In this document: piece by piece, positions 17,279 through 25,368 of the stretch
How the letters are laid out: every line of letters begins with the position of its first letter
Position numbering within the stretch: the first letter of the stretch is position 1
Source of the DNA: Thiomonas delicata
GTDB lineage: Bacteria; Pseudomonadota; Gammaproteobacteria; Burkholderiales; Burkholderiaceae_C
Direction: 5' to 3'
Assembly (NCBI RefSeq): GCF_900088825.1
Contig: NZ_LT592171.1
Span: 584,009-648,008 of the forward strand
Length of the DNA: 64,000 nt
The notes under the pieces: model-generated
The model's input: only the letters and a program-made list of their open reading frames with translations
Database searches by the model: none
Told to the model about the DNA's origin: nothing
Made by a program: the position numbers and the translations under genes

Positions 17279-17784
17279 GTAAAGCAGATCAAAAGGCGCT
17301 GGAAGCGGCGCTGATGGCGACTGCAGGAAAGGCGCCCAGAAAAACAAAGTGCCAGCCCGATTGCACGCAAGGAATGCAGATAGCAACATCGCCAAAAACG
17401 GTGGTTTCGATAACGCCTATCACTCAGGCAATGATCAATGTACGTAGCGTCGATGCCAAGGGCAATCGCACGAAAAAGAAGGGTAGGGCGGCGAGGATCG
17501 CCAAGGCCATCTTTCGGGTTTACCTGGCCGTTTTTGGGTGTGCAATGATGGCTGTCGCCATTTACGCGGCGGATCGCGGCGGATCGGCTGGTTTGGTGCT
17601 GGCCCCGGTCGGCGTGTTTGGCTTCATGCTTGTTGTGACCGTCACATCAAAGGGATTCTGGGGCGCTAGTGGGACTCGCGTTGAGCCGAGAAGCCTTGAC
17701 AATGATGATGACTCCCTGCGTGCGGGCTTTGACATTTATAACCCCGTTGACAGGTGGATGACGGGCGTTGACCAAGACATTTAA
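17275..17784 (+). CDS. two-pass membrane protein of the ICE, paralogue of the IS-split gene
   Basis: A 169-residue protein with a basic cytosolic N-terminus (KKKGRAARIAKAIFR) and two membrane segments near residues 84-125. The core AVAIYAADRGGSAGLVLAPV resembles ALSVYACIEGGSSGLLTIPV of the IS-interrupted gene at 5576-7199, so the two are probably paralogues within one element. The C-terminus is acidic (LDNDDDSLRAG). It is translationally coupled to the gene before it. The function is unknown. Confidence 0.7.
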   Translation: MSKADQKALEAALMATAGKAPRKTKCQPDCTQGMQIATSPKTVVSITPITQAMINVRSVDAKGNRTKKKGRAARIAKAIFRVYLAVFGCAMMAVAIYAADRGGSAGLVLAPVGVFGFMLVVTVTSKGFWGASGTRVEPRSLDNDDDSLRAGFDIYNPVDRWMTGVDQDI

Positions 17785-18029
17785 TGATTCTCGGCCAACG
17801 CACGGTGCGCCGTGGTTTGCCGAGTGCGCCGCCTCAGTCTCACGACTCACCGGTAGTCCTCTCGCGAACTCGGCATAATTGCTCCCGAGCGGGCATTCAC
17901 CAATGCAAGCTAGGCCTTGCGCAAAGGCCAGTCTGCTGGTGGCCAGGTGATGGCGGATAAATCGGTTGCTGTTCGGCAAGGTGTCGCCAAGCCGGCAGCG
18001 AAGAAGCGTTAGACCAGCGGCCTGGCCGC

Positions 18030-19091
18030 TCATGCCGAGTCGGCGGCTCCCTTGGACGTATTGGGTGTGGCCATCTTCTGTGCAAGCTTCTCCGCCTGCA
18101 GGTGCGTGTAGCGCTTGAGCATCTGCAAGGTCTTGTGGCCGGACACGGCCGCCAGTTCCATGACGTTGAAGTCGCCGCGCTCAGCTAGCCTGGAAATCGC
18201 CTCGTGCCGCAGATCGTGGTAGGTTAATCCGATAATCTTGGCTCGTGCGCACGCTCGGCGAAAGGCTCCTTGCAGGGCCTCCTTTTTCAGAGGTATGACT
18301 CGGCCGTCAATGTTCCTGGGTAGCGTGTCGAGTACCGCAATCGCTGTCGGGGAGAGGGGTACGGCGCGAGCCTCGCCATTTTTGGTCATTGGCAGGAAGG
18401 CTACCCCCCGTTTGGTGTTGACGTTTTCCCAACGGAGCGACAGCAACTCGCCTTGACGCATCGAGGTTTCGAGCGACAGCTGCACCGCTGCGAGAAGCCA
18501 TGGGTTTTTGCTCGCTGTGCAGGCATCGGTCAGGCGCAGCTCTTCGTCTCCCACAAGGCGCCGCTCACGTCCGCCGCCTGGCGCCGGTCGGCGGACGAGC
18601 TTGCAGGGATTGCCGGAGGGTAGGGCGATGCCGAACTCCTTGGATGCGACATCGAGCACCTTGCTCAGCTGGTCAATTTCTTTTCTGATGCGGGCGCCTG
18701 AGACACGCGGAGCGGATGCAGCGTCTTTGAATCGGGGGTCGGGGTCGGTGAGGCGCTTGTCGCGGTACTCGGCCACGAGCTGTGGTGTGATCGCCGCCAG
18801 CGCGTACTTGCCAAGCCGCGCTCGCACGTTGGACAGAAGCTCATCCCAGCCGTGGCTCCGGTAGTGATGCGGGGCGTACTCTTTGATGAATCGCTTCGCA
18901 ACCTGGTCGAAGCTGGTCCGTTCCGCATCGCGGCGCTGAATGAAGAGGCCCCGGTCCAGCTCGGCTTCGGTTTGTCTTGCCCAGGCCTCGGCATCGCGCC
19001 TTGTTGTAAAGGTGCGACTTTGGGTAGGGAACCCCCTTTTCCTCACAAGAGCACGCCATTGCAGCTCGCCCCGCTTCTCGATCATGGCCAT
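18030..19091 (-). CDS. int: tyrosine-recombinase integrase of the ICE
   Basis: The phage-integrase-family catalytic residues are visible: R in TSMRQGELLSL, K in TKNGEARAVPL, HxxR in YHDLRHEA, H in SGHKTLQM and the nucleophilic Y in LKRYTH. The N-terminal part has an arm-binding-like domain (RDAEAWARQTEAELDRG) and a core-binding helical domain. I choose the ATG at 19091 or 19085 (MAMIEKRGELQW); the frame opens at 19118. It lies next to the tRNA-Ser fragment, as expected for the enzyme that integrates the element there. It looks intact. Confidence 0.93.
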   Translation of the reverse strand: MAMIEKRGELQWRALVRKRGFPTQSRTFTTRRDAEAWARQTEAELDRGLFIQRRDAERTSFDQVAKRFIKEYAPHHYRSHGWDELLSNVRARLGKYALAAITPQLVAEYRDKRLTDPDPRFKDAASAPRVSGARIRKEIDQLSKVLDVASKEFGIALPSGNPCKLVRRPAPGGGRERRLVGDEELRLTDACTASKNPWLLAAVQLSLETSMRQGELLSLRWENVNTKRGVAFLPMTKNGEARAVPLSPTAIAVLDTLPRNIDGRVIPLKKEALQGAFRRACARAKIIGLTYHDLRHEAISRLAERGDFNVMELAAVSGHKTLQMLKRYTHLQAEKLAQKMATPNTSKGAADSA

Positions 19092-19110
19092 GCTGCAATT
19101 CTGCCAGCGC

Positions 19111-19131
19111 TGCACCAAAATTGCACCAAAA
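19111..19131. repeat. direct repeat of TGCACCAAAA, possible integrase arm sites
   Basis: TGCACCAAAA at 19111-19120 and again at 19122-19131, one helical turn apart, between the integrase start and the tRNA fragment. Such repeats often serve as arm-type binding sites for tyrosine integrases; this is inference. Confidence 0.45.
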
Positions 19132-19176
19132 ACCCCTTGGAATTCGATAACCTATTGTTGTAAAAGGCATTGAAAG

Positions 19177-19239
19177 CGGACTCGAAATCCGGTGTACGGT
19201 TCTTCCGTACCGTGGGTTCGAATCCCACCCTTTCCGCCA
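19177..19239 (+). tRNA. 3' fragment of tRNA-Ser(CGA), element attachment site scar
   Basis: It begins in the anticodon stem (CGGA-CTCGAAA-TCCG, anticodon CGA). It continues through the long variable arm typical of tRNA-Ser (GTACGG/CCGTAC) and the T arm (GTGGG-TTCGAAT-CCCAC) to the acceptor strand and CCA. No matching 5' half (the acceptor strand would be near GGAAAGG) lies upstream, so the gene is truncated. This is what remains when an element integrates inside a tRNA gene; the intact tRNA should be at the other end of the element. Confidence 0.88.
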
Positions 19240-19246
19240 GTGAATC

Positions 19247-19280
19247 AATAACAAAGCCCGCTTCTGCGGGCTTTGTTATT
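19247..19280. terminator. perfect 15-bp hairpin, bidirectional terminator
   Basis: AATAACAAAGCCCGC (19247-19261), loop TTCT, and GCGGGCTTTGTTATT (19266-19280) form an uninterrupted 15-bp stem just after the tRNA fragment. It is probably the original tRNA terminator. Confidence 0.9.
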
Positions 19281-19284
19281 TCCG

Positions 19285-19456
19285 GCGAGCGCGGTGTGCG
19301 TGTGCGTTTTTCTGCTTTTCCTATGGTCTCGATGGCTGCTCCGAGGGTGTCCACCTCGAGGTGCGCGTAGCGTTGCGTAGAGCGGGGGTCTTTGTGCCCA
19401 AGCACTGTTGGCGCCGATGCCGATTTGAGCCACATGCCGATGGGGGAGTGAGCCAC
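19285..19456 (-). pseudogene. C-terminal remnant of another tyrosine integrase
   Basis: The frame reads PTVLGHKDPRSTQRYAHLEV, the last catalytic block of a tyrosine recombinase (H in LGHK, Y in RYAHL), then LGAAIETIGKAEKRT. The rest of the gene is gone. It differs from the integrase at 18030-19091, so it marks an older or tandem element that used the same tRNA-Ser site. Confidence 0.8.
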
Positions 19457-19559
19457 GGCAGACGAACTGCGCGCGCCGTCAGGCTTGAATTTCGGCGCGC
19501 TCCAACCGGCTCACCGCAAACTCGACGCATGGCTCAAATTGGCATTGGCGCCAACAGTG
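19403..19559. repeat. 30-bp inverted repeat flanking the integrase remnant's broken end
   Basis: 19403-19432 and 19530-19559 are inverted copies matching at 28 of 30 positions (CACTGTTGGCGCC...GAGCCA). The left copy is within the integrase remnant, so part of that gene has been duplicated in inverted orientation, with about 97 bp between the copies. Confidence 0.8.
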
Positions 19560-19569
19560 GTCCGCCTTG

Positions 19570-20823
19570 TTAGGCCTTGCGTGCTGTGGGCGATGCCGCG
19601 CGCAGCGCGAGCACGGCGTTGGTGCCGCCGAAGGCGAACGAGTTCGACAGCATGGTGCGGGCCGCAACGTCCTCGCGTGCGGCGTTCGGCACATAGTCCA
19701 GGTCGCACGCCGGGTCCGGATCCTGCATGTGCATGGTCGGCAAGGCGGTGCCGTGCCGCAGGGCCAGCAGCGACAAGACGCATTCCAGTGCGCCCGCGGC
19801 ACCAAGCAGGTGACCATGCATGGCTTTGGTCGCGCTGATGGGAATGTGCGGGGCACGGGCGCCGAACACCGCTTTGATCGCAGCCGTCTCCACCGCGTCG
19901 TTGGCCTGTGTGCCTGTGCCGTGCGCGTTGATCATGTCGATGTCCTGCGGGTCGAGCGCGGCGGATTGCAGCGCGCCACGCATCGCTGCCGCCTGGCCCG
20001 CGACGCTCGGACGGGTGAGGTGGCCGGCATCGGTGCTGAGCCCGTAGCCTAGAATTTCGCCGTGAATCGCAGCCCCCCGGGCGATGGCCTGTTCCCAGGG
20101 CTCCAGGACCAGCATGGCCGCGCCCTCGCCGAGGACCATGCCACTGCGGTTTTGCGAGAACGGCTTGCACGATGCCGAGGGTTCGACCGGGTCGATGCTG
20201 GCCAGTGTGCGCAGCGCCTCCCAGGCCTTCAGGGAGCCGAAGGCCAGCGGGGCTTCCGCGCCACCGGCCAGGGCCAAATCCAAGCTGCCACAGGAGATGC
20301 GCAACCAGGCCTCGCCGATCGCCACGGCCGACGAAGCGCAAGCGGTCGAGTAAGTCAGGTTGGGGCCGAGCAAGCCGTACTCCAGGCCGATCCATCCTGC
20401 GGGCGCATTGGGCATGCCCAGCAGCACGGTGTAGGGTTTGATGCGATCGGACGCCTCGCCGTAAAGCGTCTGGTAGCCCGCGTCGTTGCTCAGGCAACCG
20501 CCCATGCCCGTGCCGACGAAAACACCGGCCCGGTTGCGGTCGCAGACGTCGAGTCCGCCGCCTGCGGCATCGACAGCCTGGCGCGCGGCCACCAGGGCGA
20601 ATTGGCTGACGCGGTCGAGCATGCGCAGCTTGGGCGGATCGAAATGCTGCGCGCCGTCGAACCCCGGTACCGTGGCGGCAAGCGGTGCGATCAACCGATG
20701 GGCAAACGGCGCTTCAAGGCGGTGAACGCCGGAGCGCCCAGCATGGGCGTTGCGGTCAATCTCGGCCACACCCTTGCCCAGCGGGCAAAGCACGCCAATG
20801 CCAGTGACTGCAACCCGTCTCAT
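19570..20823 (-). CDS. beta-ketoacyl-ACP synthase (FabF/KAS II type)
   Basis: A 417-residue ketosynthase with the Cys-His-His triad: Cys in TYSTACASS, His in NAHGTGT and His in KAMHGHLLGA. Decarboxylative condensation on acyl-ACP is expected. I start at the ATG at 20823 (MRRVAVTGIGV); the frame extends 10 codons upstream. It is the last gene of a five-gene minus-strand operon with an acyl carrier protein, flavoprotein, methyltransferase and type III polyketide synthase. There it probably builds or extends the fatty starter unit. Its end is only about 10 bases from the integrase-derived repeat, at the edge of the mobile element. Confidence 0.9.
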   Translation of the reverse strand: MRRVAVTGIGVLCPLGKGVAEIDRNAHAGRSGVHRLEAPFAHRLIAPLAATVPGFDGAQHFDPPKLRMLDRVSQFALVAARQAVDAAGGGLDVCDRNRAGVFVGTGMGGCLSNDAGYQTLYGEASDRIKPYTVLLGMPNAPAGWIGLEYGLLGPNLTYSTACASSAVAIGEAWLRISCGSLDLALAGGAEAPLAFGSLKAWEALRTLASIDPVEPSASCKPFSQNRSGMVLGEGAAMLVLEPWEQAIARGAAIHGEILGYGLSTDAGHLTRPSVAGQAAAMRGALQSAALDPQDIDMINAHGTGTQANDAVETAAIKAVFGARAPHIPISATKAMHGHLLGAAGALECVLSLLALRHGTALPTMHMQDPDPACDLDYVPNAAREDVAARTMLSNSFAFGGTNAVLALRAASPTARKA

Positions 20824-20902
20824 GTGCACAACCCGTTCAGTAACTGCCAGCATCCACGCTCCGCGTGACGGGCGTGCGTTCGTGGGCGGGTGAGGGTGGC
20901 GG

Positions 20903-21193
20903 TCATCTCACTGGCTGCGCCTCAGGTTCGGCGGGCGTCGCCTGGGGCTGGCCACCCCGTTGTTCTGCAAGCAGCGTGTCGATGTAGCGCACCACATCGC
21001 CGAGCGAGAGCAGCGGCACCGGCTCGGGCGGGAAGGTGACACTAAACACATCCTCCGCGCTGAAAAAAAGTTCGGTGGCGCCGAGCGAATCCAGGCCCAG
21101 ACTTTCCAGCGTGGCATCCGGGGTGAGCAATTGCGGGTCGAGTTTGTAATCCTTCACCAGAATGACGCACAGGCGCTTGAAGGTCGTTGTCAT
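20903..21193 (-). CDS. acyl carrier protein
   Basis: A 96-residue carrier with the phosphopantetheine site LGLDSLGATELFF (Ser in DSL). It has an acidic, helical N-terminal body and a Pro/Glu-rich C-terminal tail (TPAEPEAQP) longer than in primary-metabolism ACPs. The start at 21193 overlaps the flavoprotein stop by 4 bases. It is a dedicated carrier for the neighbouring ketosynthase and probably delivers an acyl starter to the type III polyketide synthase; that transfer is inferred. Confidence 0.88.
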   Translation of the reverse strand: MTTTFKRLCVILVKDYKLDPQLLTPDATLESLGLDSLGATELFFSAEDVFSVTFPPEPVPLLSLGDVVRYIDTLLAEQRGGQPQATPAEPEAQPVR

Positions 21194-22578
21194 GGCAGTT
21201 TCTCGCGTGGGTTGAACGTGGCTTTGTCTCGGCTGGAAGAGGGTGCCAGCGCCGTCGGTTTGGCGATGCCCCGGGTTTTGCCGCTCCAACTGGCGCCTTG
21301 CGTCAGCAGGCCGGGCCATGCCCGCGCAAGGGTGATGAGTGGTGCCGACGCCGTCGGCCGCATGGCCGCGTGGGCAAAGGCCGCAGCCAGCCACAGCCGC
21401 GGCGCGAACTGGCGCCGCCAGGCCGTGGCATAGCGCAGGGCCATGGCACGTTGCCAGGCCTCGCTGCGGATGCTGGTGTGTGGCATGGCCGTGGTCGTCG
21501 TGGAAAACGCAGTGCAGGCGTTCGCGGTATCGTCGGTTTGCGGCCCCAGCAGATGGGTGCACAGCAGCCACGCCGATTGCAGGGCCATGCTGATCCCTTC
21601 GCCCACGATCGGGTGAGCCTCGCCGGCGGCATTGCCGATGCGGAACATGGCGTCACCAGCGCCGAGTCGGATACCGGGGGCGAGCGGCCCGGCGGCCAGC
21701 CACGGCCCATCGGGCTGCGCCGGGCCCAGCACCTCGCGCACGCCAGCGCAGGTGCGCATCAGCCAGGCTTCGACAGCGTCTCCCGCACGCAGCCCCGGTT
21801 CGTCGCGTCGGCAGGCGGCGAGCCGGTCGCGGCGCACGCAGCAGGCCACAGTGGTGATGCCGCCGTCGGCCAGCACCATACCGCCGTAGCCGCCGTCGAG
21901 CGCGAGCACCGAGAGCAGGCTCTCGGCCTGTGCGGCGTGATGGAAGTTGGCCTTGAAGGCGAACAGATCGGCGTCGCAGCGCTGGCGCTGTGGCCGGCCC
22001 TGAGCAAACGCGCGGCTGTCCGACTGGGGATCATCAACCTCGCAGGGACGGTCTCGGGAGCGTTCCCAAGGCAGCACCTCCCAGGAGCCCTGCGCGGCAA
22101 TCGCCACCGGCGCACGCAGCGTCAGCAGGGTGTTGGTTTCCACCTCGCGCATCTCCAGGGCCCAGTCGCCCCTGCCGCCGCGTACCGCCTGCACCGACCA
22201 GGGTTGCAGCACCTGCGCGCCAGCCGCGCGGGCCTGTTCGAGCAGCAGCGTGTCGAGGGTTTCACGCCCGAGCGCACGGCCCCAGCGCTGGCCTTTCTGC
22301 GCCGCGCCCGGCAGTTTCGCCAGCACCTGTTGTTGCTCACGCAGCAGCGCGATCTGGCGCAGATCGGGGCCGGCCGCGGCATGGAAGGCGGACCCGATGC
22401 CGAGATGGTCGAGTAGGGGCAGATTGCTCGCGGCGAGGCATTCGCCGCAAACCTTGCGGCGCGGAAAACGCTGTCTCTCGACCAGCGCGACCGACCACCC
22501 GGCGCGCGCCAGCAGGATGGCGGCGGCCGAGCCTGCTGGCCCGGCACCGATGATGATGGCGTCGAGAGGCGCTTGCAT
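21190..22578 (-). CDS. FAD-dependent oxidoreductase (geranylgeranyl-reductase/hydroxylase type)
   Basis: A 462-residue flavoprotein. Its N-terminal Rossmann motif (IIIGAGPAGSAAAILLARAG) and the KVCGECLAAS block are shared by geranylgeranyl reductase-like and aromatic hydroxylase-like flavoproteins. GEGISMALQSAWLL, near residue 300, is the second FAD-binding motif. I start at the ATG at 22578, which overlaps the methyltransferase stop by one base (TGATG); earlier in-frame codons lie inside that gene. In this operon it could hydroxylate a resorcinol ring to a quinol/quinone, as the flavoprotein of the streptomycete srs cluster does. Confidence 0.85.
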   Translation of the reverse strand: MQAPLDAIIIGAGPAGSAAAILLARAGWSVALVERQRFPRRKVCGECLAASNLPLLDHLGIGSAFHAAAGPDLRQIALLREQQQVLAKLPGAAQKGQRWGRALGRETLDTLLLEQARAAGAQVLQPWSVQAVRGGRGDWALEMREVETNTLLTLRAPVAIAAQGSWEVLPWERSRDRPCEVDDPQSDSRAFAQGRPQRQRCDADLFAFKANFHHAAQAESLLSVLALDGGYGGMVLADGGITTVACCVRRDRLAACRRDEPGLRAGDAVEAWLMRTCAGVREVLGPAQPDGPWLAAGPLAPGIRLGAGDAMFRIGNAAGEAHPIVGEGISMALQSAWLLCTHLLGPQTDDTANACTAFSTTTTAMPHTSIRSEAWQRAMALRYATAWRRQFAPRLWLAAAFAHAAMRPTASAPLITLARAWPGLLTQGASWSGKTRGIAKPTALAPSSSRDKATFNPREKLP

Positions 22579-23324
22579 CAGCTCGTCCTGGAGCGCTCGG
22601 CGAGCAGGCGGTGGCTGAACAGGCCGGCGGAATGTTCTTGCAAGTTCCAACTCCCGTTCCCTGTCGGCCACAGCGACGTGAGTTCGCCGTCTCGGAAGCC
22701 GGCGTGCACGCTCAGGACCGCGTCCTGGCGCGTGACGGCATTGGCGCCGATGGTCCCGATGAGATGGCTGCCCGCGAGCGCAAACCTGGCGCGGCGCGGT
22801 TCGCAGGCGAAGAAGTGGTCGCTGCGCGCCGCGATGGCACGCAACAGCGTGGCAAGTTGCCGCTCCTCGAAATGGTGCAGGAACAGGTTGGCGATGATGA
22901 CGTCCCAGTGTTCGGGGCGGCCGCTGATCGGTAAGGACGCCGTCGGCCCGGCGACCCAGTCCAGGACATCAACGGTCCGGCTCGTCGCGTTCCAACCGGC
23001 CTGGGCATATTGCTTGATGATTGCGGGGGTGATCAGCGCCTGGCGGTCCAGCAGCGTGAGTTCGACGCGTGGCCAGGTCGGTGCCAGGGCGCGGGCCACG
23101 CCCAGCATCAGGCTGCCATCGCCGGCGCCGAGTTCGAGCACGCGCAAGGGCGTGGCCGCGCCGCGCGGCATGGACCAGCCGCGCAAGGCGCGCAGCACGA
23201 TGGAACGTGTTCCCATGAAGCGGTGCACCCGCTGCAGATCGCGGCGCGAGCGCATGGCGACGGGGTCGTCCTCGACCAAGCCGTCGAGGGCCTCAGCACG
23301 AACGGTGCGCGGCAGAGGCGTCAT
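22578..23324 (-). CDS. SAM-dependent methyltransferase
   Basis: A 248-residue class I methyltransferase with the glycine-rich SAM-binding motif VLELGAGDGSLM near residue 62. Further motifs are VELTLLDRQ (motif II) and DVIIANLFLHHF (motif IV). It lies between the type III polyketide synthase and the flavoprotein. By analogy with phenolic-lipid clusters it probably methylates the ring carbon or a hydroxyl of the alkylresorcinol. It is coupled to the flavoprotein start by a one-base overlap. Confidence 0.85.
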   Translation of the reverse strand: MTPLPRTVRAEALDGLVEDDPVAMRSRRDLQRVHRFMGTRSIVLRALRGWSMPRGAATPLRVLELGAGDGSLMLGVARALAPTWPRVELTLLDRQALITPAIIKQYAQAGWNATSRTVDVLDWVAGPTASLPISGRPEHWDVIIANLFLHHFEERQLATLLRAIAARSDHFFACEPRRARFALAGSHLIGTIGANAVTRQDAVLSVHAGFRDGELTSLWPTGNGSWNLQEHSAGLFSHRLLAERSRTS

Positions 23325-23390
23325 GGTTAGGCCAGCAATCGTTGAGTCTCATGTCGAGGCTGGGCATGAGCACGGCATGAGCCGAGGGCT

Positions 23391-24467
23391 TCATGCCGTC
23401 ACCTCCAGCAGCGCGCCGTGGCAACTGAAGCCGGCGCCAAAGGATGAAAGCCACCACCAACCCGGCGGCGCCGCGTCCGCCAGCGCCGCTTCCAGCACGA
23501 AGTAGACGAAGGCGCTGGACAAATTGCCGTACTGGCGCAGCATCGACGCGCTGTAGCGCAGGTTCTCGGCCGCCAAGCCGAATTCGCGTTCCAGGGCGAG
23601 CAGCACGTCGCGCCCACCGGCATGCATGATCCAGGTGCCGATGTCACCCATGCCCAGCCCGGCGCGCGCCAGCACGGTGTCGAGCACGCGGCGCGCATGC
23701 TCGGCGGCCAGGGACGGCACGGCGCGCGTCAGGATGTTGCGCAGCATGCCGTCGCGGCTCTCGAACATCAGTGCCTTGCGCTCGGTCGGGTCGATCAGCG
23801 ACATGCTGTCTGTCCAGGCGATGCGCGGCCCGGCGGCATTCGGCGTGTTCGACAGCACCACCGCGCCGGCACCGTCGCCGAACAAGCAGGCACTGATCAG
23901 GACTCCGGGATCGTTGTCGAGAAACATCGCCGCACTGCAGATTTCGACGCAAACCGAGAGCACATGCTCGGCTGCTCCCGATGCGAGCAAGGCGCGGCCA
24001 AGTTGCATATTGGGCAGCGCCGCGGCACAGCCCTGGCCCACGAGGTCGAAGGCCTGCACATCGGCGCGCAGCCCCATGCGCTCCACGACGTAGCCCGACA
24101 GCCCCGGACAGAGGTGGCCGGTGCAGGTGCTGACGACGACCGCGCCGATGTCGCTCGGCTCCAGGCCGGCCTTGGCCAGTGCGCGCTGCGCCGCCAGCGT
24201 CGCCAGCACCGGAGCGTTGGCGAGAAAGCGTTGGGCTAGGGTGTTCGGGTCGATGGTGAAGACGTCGCCCAGCGTATCGACCGCAAGCTGGCGCGCCTCC
24301 ATGCCGTTGTCGCGCTGCAGGACGGTGCGAGCAAGGTAGTGCGAGCGCGCGTCCAGCCGCGCGAACCAGTCGGATTGCTGGAACGCGTCGAGGCACTCGG
24401 CCTTGGTGTAGCGCGCGGGTGGCGTAGCGGTACCGATTCCACGAAAGTACATGGGTGCTGGGTGCAT
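23391..24467 (-). CDS. type III polyketide synthase (alkylresorcinol/pyrone type)
   Basis: A 358-residue chalcone-synthase-fold enzyme. The catalytic triad is intact: Cys in LVGQGCAAALPNM, His in WIMHAGGRDVL and Asn in QYGNLSSAFV. Bacterial members with this neighbourhood take long-chain acyl starters and several malonyl-CoA units to make alkylresorcinols or alkylpyrones. I start at the ATG at 24467 (MHPAPMYFRGIG); the frame is open much further upstream without coding character. It is the first gene of the operon. The chain length and the exact product cannot be read from sequence. Confidence 0.92.
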   Translation of the reverse strand: MHPAPMYFRGIGTATPPARYTKAECLDAFQQSDWFARLDARSHYLARTVLQRDNGMEARQLAVDTLGDVFTIDPNTLAQRFLANAPVLATLAAQRALAKAGLEPSDIGAVVVSTCTGHLCPGLSGYVVERMGLRADVQAFDLVGQGCAAALPNMQLGRALLASGAAEHVLSVCVEICSAAMFLDNDPGVLISACLFGDGAGAVVLSNTPNAAGPRIAWTDSMSLIDPTERKALMFESRDGMLRNILTRAVPSLAAEHARRVLDTVLARAGLGMGDIGTWIMHAGGRDVLLALEREFGLAAENLRYSASMLRQYGNLSSAFVYFVLEAALADAAPPGWWWLSSFGAGFSCHGALLEVTA

Positions 24468-24899
24468 TGGGGCCGAAAACTGCGGCAGTAAAAGAGTGAG
24501 CGGAAGGCGTTGGCGGGAGAACTCAAGCCAAGCGTCCCGCCACGCGGGCACCACAGCGTGTGGACTTGTCCGGACGCAATGTACGGACGCAGCTTGCATG
24601 TGGTCTGTGCGCGAGCGAACGCAGGTCAGGCGCGGATCAAGGGCAGGAACAGGTGAACGACACGTGGGCTTCGAGCAAGCTGCAACATCGGGTTGGTCCA
24701 TCTGCGGCCAGGCATGCGAGCCTTTGGTTGCCTTGCGCGCAGACGACCAGGGCTCAAGCCAAGTAACGCTGCAAGCATTCCCGCCTGTCAGCATGTAACT
24801 GGCGCTCGAAAGACGGATTGAACGCCAGATGCGTGGACCAGGACGGTCGCCGGTCCTTGAACCGGGGCCAGATTCGAGCCCGAGGACACTCATGCATCC
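24468..24899. other. intergenic region upstream of the polyketide operon
   Basis: About 430 bases between divergent coding directions. The promoter of the five-gene operon must lie here. I see no convincing promoter elements, palindromes or small genes. Confidence 0.5.
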
Positions 24900-25220
24900 A
24901 TGACGGCAAGCACGGATGCAGTGGCAAACCATGCATGCGCCTTCGCAGGGTCGGCTTCACAGCCCTGGGGCGCAGGCTTGCCACGTGGTGCCGTCGTCGT
25001 CATTTGGACGCCGGGCCACCGCAGCGCCTTCGTCGACGGCGTGTGCGAGCATGCCGGCACGACGCGCTGCGACAAGCTCTATATCCCAGCCATGCATGAA
25101 GCCGCGGCGCTGCCGTTCGTGCTCATGCTGCATGGCGGCAACCAGAGCCCTGAGGACTTCGCCGCCGGCACGGGGATGAACGCCAGGGCTGGTGAGCAAG
25201 GATTTTTCGTGCTCTACCCG
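24900..25220 (+). pseudogene. truncated PHB-depolymerase/esterase-family gene
   Basis: The translation contains the family core KLYIPA, then LPFVLMLHGGNQSPEDF and AAGTGMNARAGEQGFFVLYP. These are recognisable as the N-terminal part of LpqC/PHB-depolymerase-like secreted esterases. After FVLYPSK the similarity stops abruptly, and the nucleophile serine region and the rest of the enzyme are missing. The N-terminal 50 residues also look out of frame or rearranged. Confidence 0.75.
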
Positions 25221-25368
25221 AGCAAGCTATTGCATCAAGGAGCGATACATGCAGCGTTCACTACCGAACAGACGCCACGTTTCGAGGGGCTTACGTTCTT
25301 GACCAGCGTTTCCTGGCACTGCCCATGCGAGCGCTTGGGTCAATTCTCAACATACTTCTTGAAGCGAG

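Larger units (their letters stand above)
1..19239. mobile_element. right part of an integrative and conjugative element in tRNA-Ser(CGA)
   Basis: Conjugation genes (traG-like, traN-like) lie at the left edge and a tyrosine integrase lies at the right. The integrase is followed by a 3' fragment of a tRNA-Ser gene at 19177-19239, a typical integration scar. Between them are cargo and accessory genes: type III restriction-modification, hicAB, a lipoprotein and small membrane proteins. The left boundary, relaxase and most of the secretion system are outside the window. The element type is inferred from gene content; the right boundary rests on the truncated tRNA. Confidence 0.8.

Noticed and set aside
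19141-19239. An intact tRNA-Ser gene
   Set aside because: No acceptor 5' strand or D arm precedes the anticodon stem; only the last 63 bases are tRNA.
24468-24932. An N-terminal extension of the type III polyketide synthase
   Set aside because: The frame is open but the residues (many Cys, Arg, Ser, no family match) look noncoding; the standard length is reached from 24467.
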